Source of the DNA: a virus
Length of the DNA: 64,000 bases
IMG/VR virus record: IMGVR_UViG_3300022890_000014
Span: 1 to 64,000 of that record
Strand: one strand, 5' to 3'
Positions 40,737-49,944 of this stretch are shown piece by piece. The notes below the pieces were generated by a model. That model searched no databases. It was given only the letters and a program-made list of their open reading frames with translations, and was not told the DNA's origin. A program made the position numbers and the translations under genes. The stretch's first letter is position 1. The number at the start of each line of letters is the position of its first letter.

Positions 40737-43700
40737 CTAGAAAGTTATTGTTTCTAGCAATACCCTAAGCGAATCGTACACTTTTACCTCACCTGATTCA
40801 TATATGCTAATTGCTTCTTCATCTAGACTATACTCTGGTCTGAGCTTTGAGTAAAGAATTCCTTTTCCTGCTGTGATAGTGCTAGAAATTCCAATCGAAC
40901 TTGTAGACACGAAGGATGTGATTTCATACACACCTTGGCTATCTTCGTGGCTTATTTCAAATTCCAATCCAACAGCTAACAATCCTATGGAATCTTCTAC
41001 TTCAACCTCATGAGTGCCTATATATGCTGTTATCTTTGTGTTAATATTCAACTGAGGTATATTTAACTGCTTGCCTACGTCTGTTGCAGAGAATGGACCG
41101 TATGCAGTTGCAGCATAGAACGAGTTAGGGCTGACTGTAGATACCGAACCACCCTTATAAAATCTCCACGCACCGCCAACCCATATGTATGAGCCTACAT
41201 CACCAGCAGTAAATGGTGAGTTCTCTGTGTCATCCAATGTTAATACAGCAGATGTCTCCCCGTCTTTAGATGAGGGATAGGAATGGTTTGATACAACACT
41301 AGTGAAAGGATCGGCTGAAGATGGGAGTAGTGATGCCCACCATGAGATCGTACTAGTCAAATCCATTATAAAACTAGATACATAGCCGCCTTCATCAGTG
41401 ATGCTAAACTCATCTTCTTGGTCAACTATTATCTGCAATATGAAATCAGTATACTCAGGGCTAACATCTCTCAGGAATTGAGATATTTGGTTTATGTCAG
41501 GAAGATTATTAAATGCTTCTGATGATATTTGACACAAAAACAAGTGCCTTCTTAGAAGAGACTTAGCAAGCTCTCTGTTTGTAGCAGTTGTGTTTTCTGT
41601 GTAGTATTTAGCAAGTGCGGTCTCGCTCATGTTGTCTCTGATGAAATCTGGCTGACTTGTCATGTCAAACAATCTGACAGCAGAAACTATAGCTACATAA
41701 CTGATACTCGATTCATCATTCAAGTCTCCATTTAGAACTACATGAAAGTCCTTCTCAAACTGAGTGATGCTATATGTGCCAGCATTTACACCAACGGGTA
41801 TGTGTATTTTTCCACCAACTGCATTCTTGTCGAAAGGAGCACTATCTCTATCGAAGAACGATCTTCCTATTGTCGAACCAGAAGATGTATATTCAGACCT
41901 GAATCCAGATAGTATTCCAAACTTTTCGACTTTCTCACCAATAGATACATATGGATCTAGTCCATTTGGTAGCTGGTACTGCTCTATGTTTCCATCTGCA
42001 TCTGTAACAGCTACTACCCATCTGCTCCCTAGCTCTATTCTTCTTAAAGAAACTGAGGTGACAGTGCCCTCTGTAAAGGCAAACGGAAGACCCATGAGTA
42101 TATTGACGCCTCTTTCGATAAGGCTTGGCTTCGGTCCTGTCCAGTATGTGATCCACAGTGATAGCAGCGATAGGTAATAGACGGATGAATTCTCTTGATA
42201 GAAGTTTATAAGGCTACCAAACTGCTTGTATGGATCTTCTTTATTTATATATACTTCTGGTGCCCATAGATTGACTCTTGGGTTCTCTCTGAAGTATATA
42301 TATCCATCCTCTTCTAAAAAGAAACCTATGCCTTCTTCTAGGTAAGTTGGCTTGTATGTCATCTCTGCAATAAACTTACCACCAGCAGCTATCTTTGCTG
42401 ATGGAGGTATTACCGCAACTCCACTATCCATATCAACCGTATAATCAGTACCTTGCGTAAGGCTTACGCCTGAGTCAGTTACTAGTTCTAAAGTCAGCAA
42501 AGACTTGTGACCCAAGAATAGTTCATCGTAGTTAGTCAGTGATACGTAGTCGTAAGCTTCATCTGTTGCTTGCTCAACTGTCTCTTGTAGTACTGGTAAT
42601 TCTACTGTCTCAACACCGACCTTTACTCTGTATAGAACTTTGACAGCATACGATATTGTCATCTGTGAACAATCAGCTATCATTCCGAATGGAATTCTCT
42701 TACACATACCAGTAGTAAGATCGACAACTAGATCAGATGGCATAAGCCAAGTAAGAGATGTGTTTGATGTCGTAAGAGTTTTATTGAGTCTTACAGAATT
42801 GCTAGATACGAACTCAGTTATTGTGTACTGACCAGAATCAGTACCACTGGATACAAATATCTTTCTTCCAACGTCTTCTGCTACGAACGGAGTCTCAACA
42901 CTAACTTCTTCAAACAGATTGCTTGCAGCTACAGTCTTTCCGTTAAACCAATCACTGTAGTCGCCCTGAACAAATTCATACTCTAGGCCAACTGCATCAG
43001 TGAACGAAGCAGAATATAGATCAAGATAGTCTCCATCTGCGCTAACGCTTCTCACTCTGTATTTTGCTCCACCGACGTCAACATTTGTCCCAAGGTTAGA
43101 CCTAGTGAACTTACGTATCGATGAATACAATCTTGTCGGGAATGCTAACTTTGTTATTCCATCAGCAACACCACTGTTAACTGCTCTTACTCTTCCTCCT
43201 AATGGAAGTGCATCTACCTTCACAGACTCAATGTTTATAGCGCCTAAGTCAACTATCTTTTCACTATCAAGTATCACAGCCTTGGATCTTCTGGCATAAT
43301 CTTTGAATTTATACTTAGAAGATAGGTCGCTGTTAAGTTCTCCACCTATTGAATAAGTGAGACCTTTTGCAGAACCTAGGCTGGCTAAGTCAAGCTCAAC
43401 TGACTTAATACTATTTACCGCTGCTATGTTATAGAATCTTCCATCTATAGTCAGGTTTGAGTCAACATCTGTATTACTAGATCCATACCCATCTGTTACA
43501 GAATCAAGGAAAGGTCTTCTAGTGTTATCAACCATACTAGTAGGATCAGAAGAAGATACTTCACCAGTAGCTATATACTTTCTGTATCCAGATGTGACAG
43601 TAGCCCATGTTTCTTTTCTATATATGAGAGAGTCGAATACGTTCTGGTACGCATCTAGTTCATACAGTCTTTGCATCAGATTGCCTGCTGTATGAACATT

Positions 43701-44357
43701 ACCCATCCATGCTCTCTCTATCTGCTCTTTATCTTCCGAGCCAACAATATCCCAGACATCACGTATTCCTTTCCAGAAATCTCTAACATCCATAAGGGCT
43801 GTGGGTCTCTCTGGAGCTACGATAGGGATTGTAATAAGTGAGATAGAGTCGGGTGTGGTCTCTCCAGTGGAGAATTTCTTGTTGAACCAGAAGTCATCGC
43901 CTGGATTTATGACTATCGATGTGTCAAGAAGGTATCTATAGGTTGATGTTGTTTTATCTACACCTATTATCTTCGACTTGGTGGTTGTAGATATGAATAC
44001 ATAGTCACCTATTATTGATTCAGAAACCAGGCTATTACACCCTGGCTCAAGGTAAACATCTGGACCAACTACGAAAGTGGAGCCATTGCCTAGCACATGC
44101 ATTGACTGATAAATTGGGTTTGAGTTTACTATCTTTGTTCCGTCACCATCTGACAAAACCATATACCCAGTCATTTTTGCTGATGGATACGGAGAGATGG
44201 CTTTTATTCTTGCATCTAGAAGCTGAACAGAATTCTCAACAAAACTTATATCTCCAGAGAACTCAACATGCGTACTGCCCAGTGGTATATCAAATATGTC
44301 AAACAGAGCTTTCCGTATTTTTATCTCTGACGCATCTTTCTCTATTCGTAATTCCAT
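40737..44357 (-). CDS. Large baseplate/tail structural protein
   Basis: 1206 aa. The N-terminal 600 residues are predicted mostly beta, with repeated short domains; a palindrome copy inside is read as GVSLTQG. The C-terminal part contains two similar segments (FRSEYTSSGSTIGRSFFDRD and related) and a helix-rich stretch around 900-960. It lies directly downstream of the baseplate J-like gene, so a baseplate-wedge or fibre-connector role is likely. No family assigned. Confidence 0.68.
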   Translation of the reverse strand: MELRIEKDASEIKIRKALFDIFDIPLGSTHVEFSGDISFVENSVQLLDARIKAISPYPSAKMTGYMVLSDGDGTKIVNSNPIYQSMHVLGNGSTFVVGPDVYLEPGCNSLVSESIIGDYVFISTTTKSKIIGVDKTTSTYRYLLDTSIVINPGDDFWFNKKFSTGETTPDSISLITIPIVAPERPTALMDVRDFWKGIRDVWDIVGSEDKEQIERAWMGNVHTAGNLMQRLYELDAYQNVFDSLIYRKETWATVTSGYRKYIATGEVSSSDPTSMVDNTRRPFLDSVTDGYGSSNTDVDSNLTIDGRFYNIAAVNSIKSVELDLASLGSAKGLTYSIGGELNSDLSSKYKFKDYARRSKAVILDSEKIVDLGAINIESVKVDALPLGGRVRAVNSGVADGITKLAFPTRLYSSIRKFTRSNLGTNVDVGGAKYRVRSVSADGDYLDLYSASFTDAVGLEYEFVQGDYSDWFNGKTVAASNLFEEVSVETPFVAEDVGRKIFVSSGTDSGQYTITEFVSSNSVRLNKTLTTSNTSLTWLMPSDLVVDLTTGMCKRIPFGMIADCSQMTISYAVKVLYRVKVGVETVELPVLQETVEQATDEAYDYVSLTNYDELFLGHKSLLTLELVTDSGVSLTQGTDYTVDMDSGVAVIPPSAKIAAGGKFIAEMTYKPTYLEEGIGFFLEEDGYIYFRENPRVNLWAPEVYINKEDPYKQFGSLINFYQENSSVYYLSLLSLWITYWTGPKPSLIERGVNILMGLPFAFTEGTVTSVSLRRIELGSRWVVAVTDADGNIEQYQLPNGLDPYVSIGEKVEKFGILSGFRSEYTSSGSTIGRSFFDRDSAPFDKNAVGGKIHIPVGVNAGTYSITQFEKDFHVVLNGDLNDESSISYVAIVSAVRLFDMTSQPDFIRDNMSETALAKYYTENTTATNRELAKSLLRRHLFLCQISSEAFNNLPDINQISQFLRDVSPEYTDFILQIIVDQEDEFSITDEGGYVSSFIMDLTSTISWWASLLPSSADPFTSVVSNHSYPSSKDGETSAVLTLDDTENSPFTAGDVGSYIWVGGAWRFYKGGSVSTVSPNSFYAATAYGPFSATDVGKQLNIPQLNINTKITAYIGTHEVEVEDSIGLLAVGLEFEISHEDSQGVYEITSFVSTSSIGISSTITAGKGILYSKLRPEYSLDEEAISIYESGEVKVYDSLRVLLETITF
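42454..42469. repeat. Dispersed palindrome, copy 26 (inside a gene)
   Basis: 16-nt copy, central G on +, read as GVSLTQ in the 1206-aa protein. Confidence 0.93.
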
Positions 44358-44370
44358 TAGAAACTCCGCT

Positions 44371-44387
44371 TGCGTAAGCCTTACGCA
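44371..44387. repeat. Dispersed palindrome, copy 27
   Basis: Perfect 17-nt copy, central C on +, immediately after the stop of the baseplate J-like gene. Confidence 0.95.
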
Positions 44388-46205
44388 TTACTTGTCTGTT
44401 CTTACGGTCGCGGTTACATTGAATGTACCTGGATGAAACCGCACAGTTCTAGGAGACACTGGCTTGTCTGTATCTTTTGGAAGTGCAACATCCGGTATTG
44501 ATATGGTTTCTTTGCTCTTTATCACCTGAACAGTTCCGTTCATATGATGTAGCTCACCACTCCACTCAAAACATTTGTTCATTCCATACACACCATTGTC
44601 AAACAGATACTTCATTACAAGCTCTAGCTCGAAATTGTTGCCATCATAATCTCTTACAAACTTCTCTATCAATGCTACTACTGCATCTGCATCAGGTGCG
44701 CTTGAGTTTGACTTTGCTGTCTCGACTTCGATAGCTCCAGATATAAACATAGGAACGAATAGTCTTGGAAGAATATCTGCTGAGTTAGTTCTCTCATCTC
44801 CATCTCTACAGAAATCATGTATAGATTCTATAGCGGGGACAGCGTGGAACGTGACCCTAACGTCTTTACCTACGTGTATAGGAGCAAACTCTATATAGCT
44901 CTTCTCTAGCATGGAGTATCTATTATGTGGGTTGTCAACTTTAAACTCCCAGTCTCCATCCTCCCCTCTACCATAACCACCCATACCATATGCCGCCTGT
45001 CCGTATCCACCATTTCTAGTAAGGATATTTCCAATTGGTTCTCCTGTTGCTGGATCGAGTTCTTCTACACTAATCACGTTCACAAACACTAAGTCTGTTA
45101 TAGTGTGATCTTCTCTTCCTGCAACTGGTATTCTAGCTATATCTATTGCTATAGGATTGTACGTATAATAAATTAGTGCGCTTTCGTTTGATCCTGTTGT
45201 GCTTACGATTGTTCCTAAAGTTTTATCGATAACATAGTCTGCTGGGTCTAAAAGAAGTCCACCAGAAGTAGTTACTGAAGTAACTGTGACTATTGGTGCC
45301 CTACCTATATAAACAGGAGTGGTCCCATTTAGCTTTCTAGAAGATGTTCTAGATTGCTCTCTATCCGTATCTATTTCAAGAGCCAGTATATCCGCTTCTT
45401 TCTCTTGTAGAGATGGAGTCTTGAGGTGTATATCTGTGTAGCCACCAAGATGTAGGTTTATCTTATTTCCGTTGAAGTCAGTAAGTATATCCCTCATCAT
45501 CTCTGGATCACCCATGCCTATGGGCTGAATCTCTGTTACTGTGCCAGGAAAGTTAGTTGGGAGTACTGTTTTGATACCTCTGTTGGTTGTGAGGTCTCTT
45601 GCTGCAACTGCTTCGTTTATTCTTAAATAAAGCTCTTTGTTTGTCTCTCTTGTGACACCATCAACTATTGATGACTCATCACCTGTGACCGATATATATC
45701 CAGCAAAGATAGTACTCTCTTGGATAGACACAATCTTCTTAAGTTCCTTCTCTTTCTCTTGAGATACAAACTCTGCATCAAAGTAGTAGAAGATTCCATC
45801 TCTCTGGGTGGTAAGCGTGTTCTCTGGCACATCTATGAGTGCTGAGTTCTCCCATAGGTTCCCATCTTCATCCTCTACAAGAAGTTCACCTTCTCCAAGA
45901 GTGTAATCCTGAAGTGTATCTACTAACATCCTTGCTGATTGAGCACCAGTAGAACCTTCTATTCTAGGTATGAGTAGGTTGGCTGCTAAAGCATCCATTC
46001 TCTCTTCGGATATAACATCGTACTGATCCATTCCAGAGCCATCACCGAAAGCCCCTTCAAGGTCAAATAGATATGCATCGTATATATTAGCGTTAGGAAC
46101 AAACACTAAGTCGTGCATTCCTGTTCCCTTACCAGTAGCTATACGCGGATTGAACTCTCTGACTGTGCTCTTTAGAAATTCTATTGATCTAAATTCTATT
46201 GGCAT
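44388..46205 (-). CDS. Baseplate J-like wedge protein
   Basis: 605 aa. The central region matches the baseplate J/Mu gp47 pattern: an ETNKELYLRINEAVAARDLTT helix, a TVLPTNFPGTVTEI strand pair and a downstream beta domain. In contractile-tailed phages this protein forms the wedge ring that surrounds the hub and triggers sheath contraction. The adjacent gp25-like gene supports the call. The C-terminal 200 residues are an extension with an Asp/Glu-rich segment. Confidence 0.75.
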   Translation of the reverse strand: MPIEFRSIEFLKSTVREFNPRIATGKGTGMHDLVFVPNANIYDAYLFDLEGAFGDGSGMDQYDVISEERMDALAANLLIPRIEGSTGAQSARMLVDTLQDYTLGEGELLVEDEDGNLWENSALIDVPENTLTTQRDGIFYYFDAEFVSQEKEKELKKIVSIQESTIFAGYISVTGDESSIVDGVTRETNKELYLRINEAVAARDLTTNRGIKTVLPTNFPGTVTEIQPIGMGDPEMMRDILTDFNGNKINLHLGGYTDIHLKTPSLQEKEADILALEIDTDREQSRTSSRKLNGTTPVYIGRAPIVTVTSVTTSGGLLLDPADYVIDKTLGTIVSTTGSNESALIYYTYNPIAIDIARIPVAGREDHTITDLVFVNVISVEELDPATGEPIGNILTRNGGYGQAAYGMGGYGRGEDGDWEFKVDNPHNRYSMLEKSYIEFAPIHVGKDVRVTFHAVPAIESIHDFCRDGDERTNSADILPRLFVPMFISGAIEVETAKSNSSAPDADAVVALIEKFVRDYDGNNFELELVMKYLFDNGVYGMNKCFEWSGELHHMNGTVQVIKSKETISIPDVALPKDTDKPVSPRTVRFHPGTFNVTATVRTDK

Positions 46206-46218
46206 GATTATTTCCTAT

Positions 46219-46235
46219 TGCGTAAGGCTTACGCA
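46219..46235. repeat. Dispersed palindrome, copy 28
   Basis: Perfect 17-nt copy, central G on +, between the gp25-like gene and the baseplate J-like gene; overlaps the end of the former. Confidence 0.95.
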
Positions 46236-46711
46236 CTCATTATTGGAACCATAACTGATGAGGTGTTCCCAGACATGCTAACAATAACAAACTCAACCTC
46301 TATTGCATCAGCAGATACTATATTTAGCTTAGATAGTCTAGCACTATCAAGCATTTCGTCTGGATCTTCGATGCCTTCTTCTAGTTGAGAAGTAGAGATG
46401 TCTTTGTTTGTTTTCGATACAGCTATGTTAAGTTTATTTCTCAGATCTCCCAAGTTCTCTTCGGAGAAAGACTCATCCATTAACTGTATTCCACCACCAC
46501 CATAATCTAGATCGGTTATATCAGATCCAGGATTAGTCATGAATGTACTAAGCCACTTCTGAACAAGAAGAGTATACTTAGTTATCTTTCTAGGGTTATT
46601 TCCCATGCCTGCTTCAATGAAGTAGCTGTTCTCACTTATGTACATACCGTCGTCATTTACTCCGGCATCTGCTTTGACCTTTGGGGTCAAGAACTCTATA
46701 TCAATTGTCAT
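46229..46711 (-). CDS. gp25-like baseplate wedge protein
   Basis: 160 aa. The layout fits the T4 gp25/Mu W-like lysozyme-fold family: KITKYTLLVQKWLSTFMTNP followed by a DLDYGGG-type motif and a beta-rich C-terminus (VEFVIVSMSG). In contractile injection systems this small protein contacts sheath and wedge. Its start overlaps the stop of the 663-aa gene by ATGA, and the baseplate J-like gene follows, the usual wedge gene order. Confidence 0.65.
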   Translation of the reverse strand: MTIDIEFLTPKVKADAGVNDDGMYISENSYFIEAGMGNNPRKITKYTLLVQKWLSTFMTNPGSDITDLDYGGGGIQLMDESFSEENLGDLRNKLNIAVSKTNKDISTSQLEEGIEDPDEMLDSARLSKLNIVSADAIEVEFVIVSMSGNTSSVMVPIMSA

Positions 46712-48699
46712 ATGTTCATACCCACGCCTGAAGCTGGATTGCTAAGTAAACTTCTAATCATATGCTCTATATCTAATATTCTTTTTGTAAGGTTCTTTAC
46801 AGCCTGAACAGACCTGTTTGATATACTCACCTTACCCAAGAACCTTGTTCTCTCTTTTCTAGATAACTCTATTGATGTATCGTAGTACTTAGCTCTCTCT
46901 ACTTCATTGGCAGCATTAGCAGCAAGGTTTCTTACACATGCTGCTGCTAAACCAATGTAAGATGCTATCTCTGGTGTCGCACTAAGTACAGACGTTATAT
47001 CTCCTACGTTTAGATCATCAAACATCTTGTCGAATCCAGCTAAGTTTATCATCTTGAACAGAGACTCCATTCTTCCTGCAAACTCTGGCTCTGGACTGAA
47101 CTTTAATAGGTGGGAGTTTATATCAGCCTCGTATCCTTCTAAAGAAGAAATACTTATTTTAAAGCTTTTTAGTTCTGTATCTGCATCTGTTAGCAATCTG
47201 GTCATGTCTTCTGAACTCTTTGATCCTGGAAGTGCTAGGACTAACTTTATAGCTCTGCTTGCACTATTTATTCCAGCTACAAATCCAATGTCAGAACTTA
47301 TTCCACCAGAGATTAAATCTATAGTTGAAGCAGTGGTGTCAAGATCTCCCCATTTATAGTGACTGTCCTTGAGTGACTTTAATGATCTTTCATATGCAGT
47401 ATAGAATACACTACTGACAGGGCTTTCATTAGTTTTCTTTTCTTGATACATGTCTCTCGTAATAATGTTGAGTGTAGCCATCATGGAGGCTATATCACCC
47501 ATCCATTTTCCAACATCTATGTGTTCTATTGAGTTATCGCTTGGCCTAGTTGGAACTAGCAGTATTTCCTGGTAGGTAGCTAGCTTTACCACCAGTTTAT
47601 CTACTCTTGACTTAAGAGTTGTTAGTATTCTTTGGAAGAACTGAGATCTGTTAGTTTCTGCCGATAATGGTTGTTCCATGAATTTCTTCACGGCCTGATA
47701 GTTTATCAATGCCTGGGATACATTTATAGACTCCACTCCTATCAGTCGTATTAAATCAGTAACTTCTATCATCTTAAGATTCATCTTTGATAGAAGTATC
47801 TGAAGCGGATCTTTAACCTTCGGAACATTCTTTAATAGCAGAAAGGCTGCTTTTATTGGTTGACTCATTCCTATAGATAGCAACTCTTCAACTGCACTAT
47901 CACTAAAATCAAAACTATTAATGCCACTTGCAGCATTTATCTTATTAATAATGTCATCTTCTGGAATTTTGGACAAAATAGCTTCTGACAACTCATCATT
48001 ATTAGTTATAGCAAATCCACCCATTACCGCATCTAATGGAGATAGTGCATTCAGTGCTTTCTTTAGAGATGCCCTTGCATTGGTTACACTGTTCATATCT
48101 ATTTTTTTTCTGAATGCAGCAGCCCTTGCTGTGTCTATACTTAGTGCTGCATCCGTCAGGTTAGTTATGGCTGTGCTTATTGTTAGACTTATTCGTGGAG
48201 CAACAGGCCCATCTTTCTGTAGCTTTCTGCCTGTCTCTATCATAGACTCTATACCTAGTGATAGTTTTGATATTAGTTCTTTTCTAGCAGCTACAGCAGA
48301 ATAGTAGGCTTTCTTTGCATTAGATGCAAACATAAGTGGGCTTTTGTCAGTTAGTTGTATAACTAGCTGGATCATACTGAATGATATATCGGTAAAGTTT
48401 TTTATCTTATCTACGGTTTCTCTTGTGCCAGGAAACGTACTAGATATGCTGTCTAGTATTTCTACTACAGCACCTCTTATTAATTGTTGTGTGAACTCGC
48501 TTCCTATTCCTTCAGATGCAGCCTTAGCTAACTTTGATGCATTCCCTATGATGTCATCAGTGACGGCTTCTTTTAACGCATCTATAGCAGAAGATGGATC
48601 TAAGCCCCTAACAGTTCTGGTTATTGAACTACTTAGTCGCAAAATCTCTCTAGTTGCGTATACTTCTAATCCTGGGCATGATATTGTTTTTGATGGCAT
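46708..48699 (-). CDS. Large helical protein next to baseplate genes
   Basis: 663 aa, almost entirely alpha-helical and without Cys clusters or transmembrane segments. Several long amphipathic segments suggest coiled coils. The start codon overlaps a palindrome copy whose AAGG may itself provide the ribosome binding signal, since no other Shine-Dalgarno is seen. The gene heads the baseplate operon (663-aa, gp25-like, baseplate J-like). A structural role in baseplate or tail initiation is likely; no family recognised. Confidence 0.65.
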   Translation of the reverse strand: MPSKTISCPGLEVYATREILRLSSSITRTVRGLDPSSAIDALKEAVTDDIIGNASKLAKAASEGIGSEFTQQLIRGAVVEILDSISSTFPGTRETVDKIKNFTDISFSMIQLVIQLTDKSPLMFASNAKKAYYSAVAARKELISKLSLGIESMIETGRKLQKDGPVAPRISLTISTAITNLTDAALSIDTARAAAFRKKIDMNSVTNARASLKKALNALSPLDAVMGGFAITNNDELSEAILSKIPEDDIINKINAASGINSFDFSDSAVEELLSIGMSQPIKAAFLLLKNVPKVKDPLQILLSKMNLKMIEVTDLIRLIGVESINVSQALINYQAVKKFMEQPLSAETNRSQFFQRILTTLKSRVDKLVVKLATYQEILLVPTRPSDNSIEHIDVGKWMGDIASMMATLNIITRDMYQEKKTNESPVSSVFYTAYERSLKSLKDSHYKWGDLDTTASTIDLISGGISSDIGFVAGINSASRAIKLVLALPGSKSSEDMTRLLTDADTELKSFKISISSLEGYEADINSHLLKFSPEPEFAGRMESLFKMINLAGFDKMFDDLNVGDITSVLSATPEIASYIGLAAACVRNLAANAANEVERAKYYDTSIELSRKERTRFLGKVSISNRSVQAVKNLTKRILDIEHMIRSLLSNPASGVGMNI

Positions 48700-48713
48700 G
48701 CGTAAGCCTTACG
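48699..48713. repeat. Dispersed palindrome, copy 29 (at a start codon)
   Basis: 15-nt copy with one outer base changed. On the - strand it reads CGTAAGGCTTACGC directly before ATG, so its AAGG sits at a usable Shine-Dalgarno distance. Confidence 0.88.
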
Positions 48714-48740
48714 TGTAGTGTTATCTAAAAAATATATAGA

Positions 48741-48753
48741 TATTGTACCACAT
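48741..48753 (-). promoter_or_regulatory. Extended -10 promoter
   Basis: - strand ATGTGGTACAATA: TGGTACAAT extended -10, with a weak TTTACT at -35 distance. It would drive the baseplate operon from 48699. Confidence 0.55.
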
Positions 48754-48786
48754 GTATCTTACTTAGTAAAAGGAGGGGTGTGTGTG

Positions 48787-49671
48787 TTAGTATATCTTCA
48801 TTCTATTTGCGCATCTTATGTTTAGTATGGATTTATGATTTGGATTAACACCTGGCCTTGGGTGTCTCTCATCTTCTTCAGGGGGAACACCGAGCATTTC
48901 GTTGTAAAACATAGATTCATTATGTAAAGAAGGAAGTTTACCAGATGCATGCGCATCTATTGATAACTTGTAGTGAGGTTTTGGATACGGATCTATATAA
49001 GAAATATCCTCCCATGCTTTCCAGCACAAAAGGTCTTTATCATTATCAGCACCTTTTATAAACAGAGACTCCTCTCTTTTGCCAAGTCTCCACCAATCAT
49101 TAATAAAGAATTCTTTTACAGGATCTTTCTTTCTTAATGATTTAGCCAACATTTCTTTTACTTCGTCGCCAGTGTATCCCCAAGGAACACCTATGCCGAA
49201 CTTGTTGCCTATTGATATAGTGTCTATAAGTGGCGAGCCTTTCCATGCCTGCATGCCCATAGACTTAGTTTCAGTTGAAGTTTTAAATCTAAGAACCTGA
49301 ACCATTAACTCTCTGTGGGATTCATTTAGTTTTTCACTACTAACTAGACCGAGACTATGCATTGACACCATGCTTGCGTAGTTAAGTGTGGTAGTGGTTA
49401 AGTTTTGCATCCTTGCAATGTCTGCATCTGAATGATTAGTCTTGCAAATCTTATCTAGCCACACACTACTGGAGTTGCGCTCACCACCCTCGAAATATTC
49501 AAACTCGCTTCCGTTAATCATTTCTTTTTTCTTAGAATTTTCCACTTTGCTACCTATGAAGTTAGACATAGTTTCTTGTTCTCTAACTACCTGGCTTTCA
49601 TATTTCTCTCGGTTTTCAGGATTAAAGAAGTATGTTGTGCTTGCGTAAGGCTTACGCATTCCATCAGACAT
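48787..49671 (-). CDS. Hypothetical protein
   Basis: 294 aa with a strong RBS (AGGAG, 6 nt). The palindrome lies inside the gene at codons 5-10 and is read as MRKPYA. The rest is mixed alpha/beta, rich in Glu/Lys and Trp, with no recognised motif. It sits between the tRNA-like genes and the baseplate operon. No function can be given. Confidence 0.65.
   Translation of the reverse strand: MSDGMRKPYASTTYFFNPENREKYESQVVREQETMSNFIGSKVENSKKKEMINGSEFEYFEGGERNSSSVWLDKICKTNHSDADIARMQNLTTTTLNYASMVSMHSLGLVSSEKLNESHRELMVQVLRFKTSTETKSMGMQAWKGSPLIDTISIGNKFGIGVPWGYTGDEVKEMLAKSLRKKDPVKEFFINDWWRLGKREESLFIKGADNDKDLLCWKAWEDISYIDPYPKPHYKLSIDAHASGKLPSLHNESMFYNEMLGVPPEEDERHPRPGVNPNHKSILNIRCANRMKIY
49642..49658. 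repeat. Dispersed palindrome, copy 30 (inside a gene start)
   Basis: Perfect 17-nt copy, central G on +, read as MRKPYA near the N-terminus of the 294-aa protein. Confidence 0.95.
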
Positions 49672-49682
49672 GTGTTTCTCCT

Positions 49683-49760
49683 AAAAAAAAGCAAGTATGA
49701 CGAACCAAGAAGACTCACGTTGTGTTCATCCGCGTACTGGGTGAGGTTATATCATACTTA
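49683..49760 (-). terminator. Structured 3' end/terminator of the tRNA unit
   Basis: On the - strand AAGTATGA pairs with TCATACTT (8 bp) around an inner CTCAC/GTGAG stem, and the 3' arm is followed by GC and eight T. This looks like the end of the transcript that carries the tRNA-like genes; its shape is more elaborate than a simple terminator and could be a small RNA domain. Confidence 0.55.
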
Positions 49761-49768
49761 CTTAGGTG

Positions 49769-49854
49769 TGGTAAGGGCAGGATTTGAACCTGCATCTCCA
49801 TGCACTGGGACTTTGCAAGTACCGTATGGCGCATAACCATTATGCTACCCTTCC
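49769..49854 (-). tRNA. tRNA-like gene, anticodon arm noncanonical (possible Cys GCA)
   Basis: Acceptor GGAAGGG pairs with CCTTACC (one mismatch), U8-A9, a D-arm GCAT/ATGC with GG in the loop, and a perfect T-arm GCAGG-TTCAAAT-CCTGC. The anticodon arm is odd: 32 nt between the D- and T-arms, with CCAT/ATGG closing a second hairpin whose loop TTGCAAA is a good tRNA-Cys anticodon loop. No encoded CCA. A real but unusual tRNA, or a tRNA-like element. Confidence 0.55.
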
Positions 49855-49857
49855 AAA

Positions 49858-49937
49858 CTATAGCCTCGCCGGACTTGAACCAGTATCTCCCTCCCAATGG
49901 AGGGCGCATGAACCAGAATCATGCTGTATAGCTATAG
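49858..49937 (-). tRNA. tRNA-like gene, anticodon unclear
   Basis: CTATAGC/GCTATAG can form a perfect 7-bp acceptor, with extra bases next to it; a GCATGA/TCATGC arm stands at the D position, a CCCTC/GAGGG stem with a 6-nt loop (CATTGG) at the anticodon position, and TTCAAGT in a T-arm (ACTGG/CCGGC, one mismatch). A 6-nt loop does not give a standard anticodon; a UGG (Pro) reading is possible only with a poorer stem. No encoded CCA. Confidence 0.45.
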
Positions 49938-49944
49938 TGAGATT

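Noticed and set aside
49683-49937. tmRNA
   Set aside because: No tRNA-Ala-like acceptor with tag-peptide frame could be found.
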